Positions 1 to 9,900 of a DNA stretch of 64,000 nt are shown one piece after another (position 1 is the stretch's first letter; each line of letters starts with the position of its first letter). Location of the stretch: the NCBI GenBank assembly GCA_016722295.1, contig JADKGL010000014.1, forward strand, positions 1 through 64,000, written 5' to 3'. This stretch comes from Saprospiraceae bacterium. GTDB lineage: Bacteria; Bacteroidota; Bacteroidia; Chitinophagales; Saprospiraceae. The position numbers and the translations under genes are program-made. The notes beneath the pieces were generated by a model. It was given only the letters and a program-made list of their open reading frames with translations, searched no databases and was not told the DNA's origin.

Positions 1-134
1 ATTTAAAATTGACGCATAATCCCTAAATCTTGGATCATTTGTCCGATCCTTGCTGAATTGCTATCTATTACTTGCCCAATGAGAATTTCGTCTCCAATGG
101 TTATTATTGAGACCTTCATCCTTTGTTTTTTCAT
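1..134 (-). CDS. cinA: CinA-like protein, N-terminal fragment at window edge
   Basis: The first residues read MKVSIITIGDEILIGQVID, then NSARIGQMIQDLGI, which is the start of the CinA / MoCF-biosynthesis (MoaB/MogA-like) domain: the beta strand followed by GDE-I-G-Q and the D-N substrate-loop residues. The start is either the ATG at 134 or the one at 119. The frame then hits a stop at positions 3-5, far too early for a protein of about 410 residues, so an indel near position 10-20 is likely, as in the two genes upstream of it. It lies 11 bp after the pgk stop on the same strand, so gap-pgk-cinA may be co-transcribed. CinA proteins are nicotinamide-nucleotide amidohydrolases/ADP-ribose pyrophosphatases; only the N-terminal domain is visible here. 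Confidence 0.6.
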
Positions 135-145
135 TTTAAATAAAA

Positions 146-1336
146 TTAAATATTCATTGCAGCGATACCAGGAAGTTCTTTCCTTCTAAAAATTCTAACA
201 TAGCACCTCCACCCGTTGAAATGAAACTCACTTGATTGGACAATTCATATTTGTTGATGGCGCAACAGAATCACCGCCTCCGATTAATGAAAGGCACCTG
301 CGGCAGTGGCATTCGCAACACTTAGAGCGATTTGTTTAGTCCCATTGGAAAAATTAGACATTTCAAATACACCCATTGGTCCATTCCAACTATAGTTTTC
401 GAAGCCAAAATAATTTCATTGTACTTTTCTATCGTTTGAGATCCTATGTCTAATCCATTAAATCCTGATGAATCTCTTCCTCATTGGTGATATAATATTT
501 AGCTTCATTCGAAAAACTATCAGCAGCTACTGAATCTAATGGAAGAAAATTTTTACATTTTTTTCATGTGCTTTTGAAGTAAAGATTTTGCGAGATCTAG
601 TTTATCGCTTTCGCAAGTGATTTACCAATTGGAATTCCTTTGGCTGCAAAAAAGAAAGATCACCATTCCGCCTCCAATAAGAATATTATCACAACGGTCG
701 ATAAGTGAAGAGAGATCAGATTAATTTTGTCTGGACTTTGGCTCCACCAAGAATTGCGGTAAATGGTCTTTCAGGGTTGTCCATGGCCTTACTCGCATTT
801 TTTACTTCAGCATCCATTAATAAGCCAAATGATTTATGTTCTTTGTCAAAAATCGAGCTATGGTTCGCAGCACTGCAATGCTCTCTATGGGCAGACCCGA
901 ATGCATCATTGACATAGTATTCGCCGAGTGTTGAGAGACTTTTAGCCCATTCTAGATCTCCCTTTTTCTTCTTGTTTATTGAATCTTGTGTTTTCTAAAA
1001 AAAAGATTTCTCCAGATTTTAATTCAGCCAACAATCTCAACGTGTCAGGTCCACCGCAATCTTTTTGAAATGCACATTGATATTTAATAATTCACAAGTT
1101 TTTGCAATTGGCTGCAGAGAAAATTTTGCAAAATCGATAGAACCATCTGGCAACAATTCCTTCAATGGCCTGCCCAAATGAGACATGATGATAAGCTTTG
1201 CATTGGATTTGAGCAATGCATTCACAGTATCTAATGATTTGACAATGCGAGTATCATCTGTGATCACTCCATTTTTAGGTACATTAAAATCAACTCTAAG
1301 AATAACTGTTTCTCCATCCAGATTCCAATGATTCAT
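146..1336 (-). pseudogene. pgk: phosphoglycerate kinase, broken by many indels
   Basis: Glycolytic enzyme transferring phosphate between 1,3-bisphosphoglycerate and ADP in the cytosol. The N-terminus (1336 down to about 1066) reads in one frame with RVDFNVP, the DDTRI segment and SHLGRP, all PGK hallmarks. Following the reading frame by hand through at least ten one- or two-base indels recovers the rest: CGGPDTLRLLAELKSGE, FFLENTRF, VNDAFG, ILGGAKV, NILIGGGM, LPLDSVAAD, WNGPMGVFE after repair, and the nucleotide-binding GGGDS, ending at TAA 146-148 after GIAAMNI. Apparent breaks lie near 1065, 976, 870, 727, 703, 665, 619, 571, 470, 399, 287 and 264. Repaired, the product has normal length (about 395). 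Since family residues survive and few in-frame substitutions to stops are seen, sequencing error fits better than old decay; real pseudogenisation cannot be excluded. Confidence 0.85.
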
Positions 1337-1357
1337 AATTTTGATATGATTTGATTT

Positions 1358-2350
1358 TTATAAAAATGCTACTTTTTCACACATATCAGCTAATCTAGCT
1401 GAATATCCACTTTCATTGTCGTACCAAGCGACTACTTTGAGTTTATTTCCTTTTACAGTCGTTAATGGAGCATCAAATATTGCACTGTGTGGATTGCCGA
1501 TGATATCCGTAGAAACTATTTCATCAGTATTATATTGTATAATGCCTTTATAATTGGTCTCAGAAGCAATTTTGAAAATGCCATTGATCTCCTCAACAGT
1601 AACTTCTTTGTTCATAATACATACTAACTCGATCATAGATCCTGTGATAAGAGGAATGCGATACGAAGAAGCCATCAATTTGTCCTTAATCTTAGGTAAA
1701 CGACTTCCACTGCTTTAGCCGCCTGTGCTGCATAGGTACTAAATTGACAGATGCTGCTCAGAGCTCTCCGCAGATCGGCATGTGGAGCATCTTGTAGTCT
1801 TTGGTCCTGGGTGAAAGCATGAATTGTATTCATTGATGCAAAATCGATTCCTACACTTTCATTCAGTAATTTGATGACTGGGGCTAAACAATTGGTTGTA
1901 CATGAAGCATTTGATAAAATTGAAGTCGATGAATTGATATCAACATCATTAACACCTAAAACAAAAGTTGGGATGCTGTCATCCTTAGGAGGTGCAGAAG
2001 CACAACTTTCTTAGCTCCTGCTTGAATATGAGCTATAGCTTTATCGTGGGTTAAAAATACCCTGTGCATTCTAATACATCGACATTGAGTTTCTTTCCAC
2101 ATGAGAGTGGTTGCATCTTTTAAAGATGTAGCTCTAATCGGTTGATTATCAATGATGATGTGTTGGTCATCAGAGCTAACTGAGCCATTGCTATGTTCTG
2201 TGCGCACTATCATATTTGAATAAATGAGCTAGGGTCTTATTATCCGTTAAATCATTAATTCCGACTAATTCAAGATTGGGATTCTTAAGAATATTTCTAT
2301 CAGTCAATCGACCGATGCGCCAAACCGTTTATTGCAATTTTTTTCTTCAT
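1358..2350 (-). pseudogene. gap: glyceraldehyde-3-phosphate dehydrogenase, broken by indels
   Basis: Oxidises glyceraldehyde-3-phosphate with NAD and phosphate in glycolysis. The start ATG at 2348-2350 gives MKKKIAING followed by a damaged Rossmann GFGRIGR motif. After frame repair one reads NPNLELVGINDLTD, LAHLFKYDS, VVLSAPPKDD, the active-site SNASCTTNCLAP (catalytic Cys codon at 1900-1902), MNTIHAFT, DAPHADLRRA, and an uninterrupted C-terminal 106 residues with MASSYRIPLITGS, NPHSAIFDA and VVAWYDNESGYS. At least eight indels are needed between 2340 and 1680. Only 21 bp separate its stop from the pgk start, so gap-pgk is an operon as in many bacteria. The conservation of active-site residues argues that the genomic gene is functional and the sequence here is imperfect. 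Confidence 0.85.
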
Positions 2351-2418
2351 TATTCTGATGATTCAATAAAAATAAATAAGAAAGTATAAAAAAGTTTAGT
2401 GAAAAATGAAAAGCATCA

Positions 2419-2426
2419 TATATTTG
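2419..2426 (+). promoter_or_regulatory. -7 box (TATATTTG) of tRNA-Glu
   Basis: TATATTTG matches the Bacteroidota -7 consensus TAnnTTTG and ends 18 bp before the tRNA 5' end. No clear -33 TTG lies at the usual distance. Confidence 0.5.
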
Positions 2427-2444
2427 CGTTCCCTAACGGGAAAT

Positions 2445-2516
2445 GCCTCGTTCGTCTATCGGTTAGGACTCAAGATTTTCATTCTTGCAACAGGGGTTCA
2501 ACTCCCCTACGGGTAC
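2445..2516 (+). tRNA. tRNA-Glu (anticodon TTC)
   Basis: Cloverleaf visible by eye: anticodon stem CAAGA/TCTTG closing a TTTTCAT loop with anticodon TTC, T arm AGGGG-TTCAACT-CCCCT, and D-arm TCGTCTATCGGTTAGGAC typical of tRNA-Glu. The acceptor stem pairs imperfectly as written (5' GCCTCGT against 3' ACGGGTA); dropping one T near 2448 and starting at 2444 would give seven pairs, so a one-base insertion error is possible. No CCA is encoded. Confidence 0.85.
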
Positions 2517-2530
2517 TAAAATGAAGTCTT

Positions 2531-2570
2531 AAAAGAGCTTTCAAATTTATTTGGGGCTCTTTTTATTTTG
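2531..2570 (+). terminator. terminator after tRNA-Glu
   Basis: AAAAGAGC (2531-2538) pairs with GCTCTTTT (2556/2557-2564) across a loop of about 17 nt, followed by a T-rich run. It sits just after the tRNA. Confidence 0.55.
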
Positions 2571-2717
2571 GGGGAATATTTTGAATTCTTTATTTTTCCT
2601 TGAAAGATTATGCTAGGCTCAAATTATGTTAGGATAGCAATATATTAATGTAGACACTTAAAACTAAAATGAAATTTGCCTGGTTTAGTTTTATCCCAAC
2701 ACATAAGCATTTTTCTG

Positions 2718-2725
2718 TATTTTTG
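2718..2725 (+). promoter_or_regulatory. -7 box (TATTTTTG) of the Roco operon
   Basis: TATTTTTG matches TAnnTTTG and ends 31 bp before the ATG at 2757. No other start signal is evident. Confidence 0.4.
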
Positions 2726-2756
2726 CTAGATTCATTTTTTTATTTTAAAATTACAT

Positions 2757-5744
2757 ATGGATAATATTCATTCTGGATATCAAGAAGCTCTGAAGCGTAT
2801 AGATACTGTTAAGCGGTCTATGGGTACTGAAAATGAAATTTTTGAGCTTGATTTGAGTGAATTGAGATTATTTGAAATTCCTAAACAAGTCGGTCAATTA
2901 TTTCATCTCAAGCAATTAAATCTTTCAGGTAACCAAATCGAAATAATTGAAAATTTGGAGTCTTTGACTGTTTTAAAAGAATTAGATTTAGAGAATAATC
3001 AGATCAAAGAAATAAAAAATTTAAAAACACTAAAAGAATTGACATTATTGAATTTAGGGGCGAATTTTATTAAAGAGATTAAAGAATTAGATAATCAGAT
3101 AAACTTGAATAACTTAAATTTATGGAATAATAAAATTAAAGAGATAAAAAATTTAGAAAAATTACACAAATTAAGTATTTTAGATTTAAGTAATAACCAA
3201 ATCAATGAGATAACAAATTTGGACACATTGGAAAATTTGTGGCAATTAAGATTAACAGCAAATCAAATTATTGAAATAAAAAATTTGATGAATTTGGTAA
3301 ATTTAACTGTATTAAATCTTATTAGTAATCAGATTAATGAGATAAAAAATTTAGAAAACTTGCGTAATTTAGAAATGTTGTTTTTAACCAACAATAAAAT
3401 AAGAGAAATAAAAAATTTAGAAAAATTGTTAAATTTATCTACTTTAAGTTTGTCTGACAACTGGATTAAAGAAATAAGGAATTTAGAGAATTTGGTAAAT
3501 TTAATAAGCTTAGACTTATCATATAATGGAATCACTGAGATTGAAAATTTGAGTAGTTTAGCCAATCTCAAAATTTTAGGTTTAAGAAAGAATAAAATTT
3601 CGAAAATACAAAATACGGATGGTTTAATTAATATAGAAAGAGTATATCTAGAACATAATAATATTAGTCAAATATCAAGTAGAATCAATAATTTACCTTT
3701 TATAGAAGTAGTAGAAGATCCTACTTTTAATTTTAAGAATATTTTATTTCAAAAGGGTGTTAATATTTATAAAAATCCATTACCATCTTCATTTATAGAA
3801 GCTGTAAATAACGGAGATAAAGCAGTACAAGCTTATTTTGCCAATCTCTCCAAAGGATCAAAACCTCTTCGAGAAGCCAAATTGATGATCTTAGGCGAAG
3901 GCGAAGCAGGAAAATCCAATCTCAGAAATTATATTATGGGAGAAAATTTTAATCTTAAGCAATCAGCTACGATTGGCATACATATAGATCATTTGCCACT
4001 TCAAATAGCTGAGAAGAATTATAGAATTAATATTTGGGATTTTGGAGGTCAATGGATGCAGGAACAGGTGCATCGTTTTTTTATCACTGAAGAATGTGTT
4101 TATGTTTTGATGGTCAATTCGCGGACAGAAAAAAGAGTAAATGATTGGTTGGAATGGATCAAGACCCATGGACAAAAATCTAAAGTAATTATCGTCGCCA
4201 ATAGAATCGAAGATATCCCAGGTCAATCATTCATTTTTCCTGAAAATCAATTGAAGCAGGAATATCCTGGATTGATTCACAGTTTTCACTATATTTCTTT
4301 ATTGCGCACTCATGAAAATATTCCTGAATTTGTAAAGGCAACTCAGCAACTTTATGATAAAATAATCAGCAGCCTTTTGTCTTTAGAATCATTGGAAACT
4401 ACTGTACCACAAAATGTCTATAATCTTAAGGAAATATTGGAGGATAAAGAATTCAAAGGAAAGCCATACATTAGTCACGATTATTTTACAGCATTGGCAG
4501 ACAAAGAGGGTATCGAAGGCAATAAGGAATATGAAATTAATCTTTTCAATAAAACAGGAACAATAAGATATATTAAAGGATCGAAATACATACTCAATCC
4601 AGAATGGGTCAGCGGAGGAATATATCAATTGATAGTAAGCGAATTTACAAAGCAGCTTAAGGGAATCGTGAGTAAAAATGACATGAATTTAATCTTGCAG
4701 AAAACAGAGGAATTTAATCTTGAGTATAGAGAAGACGATTATGAGTTTATCATGGATCTCATGGTGGAGTTTAATCTTGCTGCTAGGAGTCAAGATAGAA
4801 ATACACTTTTTATTCCTAAACAATTCAATCAAGACATCCCAGAATCTCTCAAAGAGTCAGAAATATTTGTAGAAGATTATATCCATTTTTATTTAAAATA
4901 CGAAGGCTACTTTCCAGATAGCTTGATCAGTCAGTTCATAGCAGTAGCCTTCGAAGATGTACATGAACAGTTTTATTGGCAACAAGGAATTTTATTAAAA
5001 GATAAGGAAGATCATACGGGCTCTACTTTTGCTTTAGTTAAATCTGATGCTTATTTTAAAAAAATCAGTATTAAAGTGAAAGGAGATACCAATTCTTGTC
5101 AGGCTTATTTCAAAAGATGGAGAAGGGAGCTAAAAAAATTGCAGGAAGGTACCCATTATCAATATGATGAAAAGGTGGAAGATCTTTTACATCAAGTTGA
5201 AATATCTTATGAAGATTTACTCATCTATAAAAAAGAAGGAACAAAGATTGTTCCTATGATCAATAATCAAAAAAAATTAGTAAATATTGAAGTAGATAAA
5301 ATTTTGAGGTTTGTAGAAGACAATGCTACAACACATGAAAATATAGTTCAACTTAATATTACTAATAATTATAGTTCTTATTTTAATCTAAATATATCTA
5401 ATTACTATCAACAAGCCGTTCCAGCAATTAATGAGCAATTAGAAAAAATTCAAGAAGCTATTAGCCACCTGAGTACCAAGTCAGATATTGATGAATTGAA
5501 AACAATTTTGGAAGAGTTAAGGGCGGCTACAATAGTTAAAGATCCTAATGAAGGTTTGAGTTTATATGAAAAAGGATTGAAAAAACTGGAAAATTTTGCT
5601 GAAGTGGTAAAGAGTGAAGGAGTTAAAGAAGTGGCTAAAAAGTTAATTTATGAAGCACTTGAAGTGTTACAAGGAATTTATGGGTATTCGCTTAAGCTTA
5701 AAGAGTATGGTCTGAATTCTCATAATATTGATCTTCCTTTATAA
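2757..5744 (+). CDS. Roco protein: LRR - Roc GTPase - COR
   Basis: 995 residues with no signal peptide, so cytosolic. Residues about 25-330 hold roughly a dozen LRRs of 22 residues with the pattern LxxLxLxxNxIxEIKNLExL. A Roc GTPase follows: P-loop GEGEAGKS at 380-387 and switch II WDFGGQ at 427-432. The G4 position reads ANRIED near 480 rather than the usual N/TKxD. A COR dimerisation region (about 540-760) comes next, and the last 110 residues are helical (INEQLEKIQEAI, LEKG-type heptads). Bacterial Roco proteins are GTPases that switch between monomer and dimer; LRRs sense ligands or partners. The gene starts at ATG 2757 and its stop is 9 bp before the AlbA_2 gene, so the two form an operon. 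The LRR part is more A+T-rich than its surroundings. The specific role is unknown; stress or phage sensing is only an inference from the neighbour. Confidence 0.92.
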   Translation: MDNIHSGYQEALKRIDTVKRSMGTENEIFELDLSELRLFEIPKQVGQLFHLKQLNLSGNQIEIIENLESLTVLKELDLENNQIKEIKNLKTLKELTLLNLGANFIKEIKELDNQINLNNLNLWNNKIKEIKNLEKLHKLSILDLSNNQINEITNLDTLENLWQLRLTANQIIEIKNLMNLVNLTVLNLISNQINEIKNLENLRNLEMLFLTNNKIREIKNLEKLLNLSTLSLSDNWIKEIRNLENLVNLISLDLSYNGITEIENLSSLANLKILGLRKNKISKIQNTDGLINIERVYLEHNNISQISSRINNLPFIEVVEDPTFNFKNILFQKGVNIYKNPLPSSFIEAVNNGDKAVQAYFANLSKGSKPLREAKLMILGEGEAGKSNLRNYIMGENFNLKQSATIGIHIDHLPLQIAEKNYRINIWDFGGQWMQEQVHRFFITEECVYVLMVNSRTEKRVNDWLEWIKTHGQKSKVIIVANRIEDIPGQSFIFPENQLKQEYPGLIHSFHYISLLRTHENIPEFVKATQQLYDKIISSLLSLESLETTVPQNVYNLKEILEDKEFKGKPYISHDYFTALADKEGIEGNKEYEINLFNKTGTIRYIKGSKYILNPEWVSGGIYQLIVSEFTKQLKGIVSKNDMNLILQKTEEFNLEYREDDYEFIMDLMVEFNLAARSQDRNTLFIPKQFNQDIPESLKESEIFVEDYIHFYLKYEGYFPDSLISQFIAVAFEDVHEQFYWQQGILLKDKEDHTGSTFALVKSDAYFKKISIKVKGDTNSCQAYFKRWRRELKKLQEGTHYQYDEKVEDLLHQVEISYEDLLIYKKEGTKIVPMINNQKKLVNIEVDKILRFVEDNATTHENIVQLNITNNYSSYFNLNISNYYQQAVPAINEQLEKIQEAISHLSTKSDIDELKTILEELRAATIVKDPNEGLSLYEKGLKKLENFAEVVKSEGVKEVAKKLIYEALEVLQGIYGYSLKLKEYGLNSHNIDLPL

Positions 5745-5753
5745 CTTTGCAAA

Positions 5754-6935
5754 ATGAAAGAGTTGCTCAGCATCGATCGAATCAAAGAAATACTTGAACT
5801 TGGAGAGGATAGTCTTCATCAATTCAAGTTGCTTGTCAACAATGAGGAGCAGATGGCGAAGATCTTTGTCTCCTTTCTGAATATGGGAGGTGGTTATGTC
5901 TTGATCGGCATCAATGATAAGGATAACAGTGTGGAAGGCTTGACCCCAGATCAAATCAGAAGACAGAATCAAATCATCAGCAATGCAGCTTCTGAAAATG
6001 TCGTTCCCCCATTTTCTCCATTTACTGAAAATAAAATCATCAATGACAAGAGAATCATAGTAATATACATACAAGAAGGTAAACAAAAACCATATAAAAC
6101 AAAATCTGGTAAATATCTCCAAAGAGTTGGCTCTGACAAACGGATCATGGACACCGAACAAATAGGCAGACTGATTCAAGACAAAGGACACACTACTTTT
6201 GAAGAAGATGAAGCTAATGGAACTTCATGGGAGGAAGATTTAGACAGAGCCTTGTACTATTCTTACTTTGAAAAATTCCATAGAAAATCAGTTCAAGATC
6301 ACATAAATGAATTGGGAATTTCAATGGAGCAATTATTGCGCGCTACAAGTATAATAAAAAATTCAGGTTTGACTCATGCTGGATTAATTTGTTTCTGTGC
6401 AAATCCTCAAGTGTTCAAGCCTTCATATTCCATTGATTTTGCTCATTTTCCTGGACTTGAAAAATCAGATGACAGTTATATCCATAAAGAAAAAATCACA
6501 GGACCGATTACAATCTTATTCAGAAGAGCAATCGAATTATTAAAGTTGCATTTGATTCAAATAAAGAAAGAAGGTGGATTCAATTCAAGACCAGAAATAG
6601 AAATTCATGAATATGCACTTGAAGAAGCCTTAGTAAATGCATTAGTTCATAGGAATTATTCTATTAATAGCACAATTAAAATTTTCATTTTTCAGGATCG
6701 CGTAGAAATTCAAAGTCCTGGCAAATTGTTTAACTCTCTCAGTATAGCTAGTATTTTATCTGGTGAGTCTCGCCAACGAAATCCAAAAATTGCTGCAATT
6801 GCAACTATAGAATTGCCTTATAGTGGACTTGGATCTGGTATCAATAGAATTCGAAAGCATCATCCAGATTCGCAATTTATTAATGATATAGAAACAGATC
6901 AATTTAAAGTGATATTTAAGAGAAATAATAATTGA
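5754..6935 (+). CDS. AlbA_2 (Schlafen-like) and HATPase_c_4 domain protein
   Basis: 393 residues, cytosolic. Residues 1-140 are an AlbA_2 / AAA_4 (Schlafen-type) domain: LGEDSLHQFKLLVNNEEQ with the E-FK-like core, FLNMGGGYVLIGINDKD, KPYKTKSGKYLQRVGSDKR. The C-terminal part carries a HATPase_c_4-like fold: EYALEEALVNALVHRNYS (N-box-like), VEIQSPGKLF and YSGLGSGINRIRK. This architecture is commonly annotated as putative DNA-binding/ATP-binding transcriptional regulator; AlbA_2 domains are also found in Schlafen-family nucleases and in bacterial conflict systems. The first domain here has E/Q instead of the strongest Slfn nuclease triad as far as I can see, so nuclease activity is uncertain. It follows the Roco gene by 9 bp and probably acts with it; its substrate (DNA, RNA or neither) is unknown. 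Confidence 0.88.
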   Translation: MKELLSIDRIKEILELGEDSLHQFKLLVNNEEQMAKIFVSFLNMGGGYVLIGINDKDNSVEGLTPDQIRRQNQIISNAASENVVPPFSPFTENKIINDKRIIVIYIQEGKQKPYKTKSGKYLQRVGSDKRIMDTEQIGRLIQDKGHTTFEEDEANGTSWEEDLDRALYYSYFEKFHRKSVQDHINELGISMEQLLRATSIIKNSGLTHAGLICFCANPQVFKPSYSIDFAHFPGLEKSDDSYIHKEKITGPITILFRRAIELLKLHLIQIKKEGGFNSRPEIEIHEYALEEALVNALVHRNYSINSTIKIFIFQDRVEIQSPGKLFNSLSIASILSGESRQRNPKIAAIATIELPYSGLGSGINRIRKHHPDSQFINDIETDQFKVIFKRNNN

Positions 6936-6950
6936 AAATTATTATTCCAT

Positions 6951-9900
6951 CTACCTTATCAAAGTCACATCACCAAAAAACTTCTGTACATCTCCATTAT
7001 TCCATTCGATCTCGAGTACGTAGACGTAAACTCCTGGGATGCAATATTCATTATTGAATTTTCCTTCCCAACCTTGTGTTGGATCGTTGGCTGGAAAGTT
7101 TTCTTGATGAAATATTTTTCTCCCCATCGATCGTAGATGGATAGAAAGTTCACTTGTCGAAATGAATTACTCGATGCTTTTGGAAAGAAACGGTCGTTGA
7201 TATTATCTCCATTGCTTGTGATGACATTGGGAAACCAGACATTCCTTGAGTTGATTTTTATTTTGATTTCTGATGTTGCTATGCAGCCATTTTTGTTGGC
7301 GAAAGTGACAGTATAGCTTTGATCTGTATTTGCAGTGTGTATGGGATAGAGACAGTTGGCACAAGATAGATTTTCTGCTGGTTCCCATTTTACCCATGCA
7401 ATGCTATCATCTGGTATGGAATACTTTGGTATGATCTTATATTCATCTCCTGCATATAATTCTACTTGTGGGACCAGATCTACATCCACTCCAATCGCTG
7501 CATTGATGACAATTGTTTTCTCAAATTCACAACCATTTTTATCGATTACTTTCAAGATATAATTCCCTGGTGTGAGATCATCGATTTCTGTAGTGGTGAT
7601 CGATTTGTTGTTGAGATAATATTCAAAAGGTGCTGTGCCTCCTGTGATATTTTCTATTTCGATACCTCCGAGATCTTCAGGACATAACGGTTGGAAGATT
7701 TGATTTTGGATTTGAGTTGGAATATTTTTTATTGCAGTGACGATGACTTCATCTGTGGCTGTACATCCATTGTTGGGGTCAGTGACTGTGAGAATGTAAC
7801 TGCCTTCGCGATCTACTGTGATGCGATCCGTGTTTGAGCCATTGATAATATTTCCATTGTTCGTCGACCACGATTTTTCATGTTGAGCATTTGTGTTTGA
7901 TATGATATTTGCTTGTGTGATGCGACAACCTATGGATTGATCCAGTCCAGCATCTGCTTGTGGTTTTGTGATGTTTTGTTTTACGACGATGCTATCAGTA
8001 TTTGAACAAAGATTGCTTGTATCAAATACTGTGAAATAATAAACTCCTGCTTTATCAACGGTCGTGCTGATTTGATCTTTTGGTCCAGTAATATTTCCTT
8101 GGATCGTATTCCAAAATGGAATATAATTAATGCCACTACTCGATCCTTGAGCAGAGATTGTAACGCTTACATTTTTACAAGTGAGATCAGCTGGTGGTAA
8201 AAATTGAACTTTTGGAAAATTGAGATCTGGAACAATACTTACTTCATCTGTAGATTCGCATCCATTTTTTGTATCAATAACTTTTACTAGATATTGACCT
8301 GGAGAAGTAATCGTTATTTGTGCTTGATTTGAATTTGAATTTATTTTTCCATTAGTTGTCGTCCATTCAAATTTGTATTTATTTCCTATTGAATCTTTTG
8401 CGATTAAAGTAATCGTTTTACTTGAGCAATTCCATATTTGATCTAGTCCTGCATTGGCAATTGGTGCTGTAGTATCTATTGTGACGATGGTCTGAATGTT
8501 TGTACTACAACCATTCATTTGATCGATAGCCCAAAGTGTATAGGTCCCTGGCGTTTGAACTTTTGGATTCAATGAATTTGGATTGGTGATTGGTGCATTG
8601 TTTGTTGATGTCCAATAATAATTTAGTGTGCCTCCAGATGTAGACATCGCAGTTCCTATCAAACTTACTTCTTTCGTAACACAATCTAAAACTCCAATGG
8701 TAGAAGCTGTAACTTGCGGTTTGTTTTGATCTGGTGTAAGTGTTATCCTTGCTGTGTCTGAACATTCGTTTACTGTATCGATGACGACAAGAAGAAATGT
8801 TCCAACATTATTTACCGTTGCCGTTTTTGTATTAGCTCCGTTTACGATATTATTTCCTAGCCATTGATATTTTATTCTAGGTCCACCATCAGATAGAGAG
8901 CCATCCAAAGTCACTAAGGTATCTGCGCATCGGAATGTCTTGTCTGCTTCTACTTGTGCGTTGGGTTTAGTTTGATCTATGCCGATATCGATACTATCTG
9001 TTCTTTCGCAAAAATTATTGCTATCAAGTACTGTAAAATAATATCGTCCTGCTTGCGTGATTTGAATTTTATCGCTATTGTTTTGATTCAGTGTTTGACC
9101 TGAATTGTTTTTCCATTCGTAGCGAATGTTGCTGGATAAATTGCTTGTACCTTGAAGTGTCAACAATGTGTTTTTGCAGGTGATGGTGAGATCTTGTCCC
9201 GCATTTGCATTGGGCAACTGTCGAAGATCTGTTACGTTGATGGTATCGCTATAATCACATCCATTTTCTGTATTTGTCACATGTAAAATAACTCTACCTG
9301 CTTGAGTGATTTGTTGATTTTGTAAAGTTGTATCTGTGATAATATTTCCATTTGGCAAGGTCCATTTGTAATTATATTTTCCTGAACCGATTGGATTACT
9401 TGAGATGGTAACACCATTGTTTTTACAATCAATGGATAGATCTTTTCCGAGATTAAACTGTGGTAGATTTCTATTTTCAAATACGTCGAAATAACTTGTG
9501 TCTACGCATTTATTTTTTTTGTCTGTGATGACGAGTTTGTATCGACCTGATTGATTTGAATTAATTGTATTCTGATTTTGCAAAGTGGAATTATCTGGTA
9601 GAATCCAAGTCAAATCATTCTTTGCGGTGTCAAATGGATTTCCTGTGAGCAACACATTATTTTTTGCACAAGTCAAAAGTGAATCTCCGATGATATTTCC
9701 ATTAGGACCAATAGTATCTCCCAATACAGTAAACGTCTCTTCAAATTCACAACCTGAAGATTTGTCTGTAATGGTTACAGAATACTTTCCTGGTGCGAGT
9801 ACTTTTGCAATAAAAGAACCCTGTCCACCTACGATCAAACTATCTGGTGACCATTTGTATGAGAAATTTCCACTTCCATTGGAGATGGTTGCAAGAAAGA

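Noticed and set aside
705..917. 70-residue open frame on the plus strand over pgk
   Set aside because: Lies opposite the broken pgk; no start context or family features, and the minus-strand PGK reading is far better.
3329..4628. Several minus-strand open frames opposite the Roco gene
   Set aside because: They are antisense mirrors of LRR and GTPase codons in A+T-rich sequence and lack any family features.
5739..6191. 150-residue minus-strand frame opposite the AlbA_2 gene
   Set aside because: Mirror of the AlbA_2 reading frame; the plus-strand product has clear domain motifs and this one does not.
7203..8765. Open frames inside the SprB-like gene in other frames and strands
   Set aside because: Explained by the repetitive coding sequence of the SprB-like gene.
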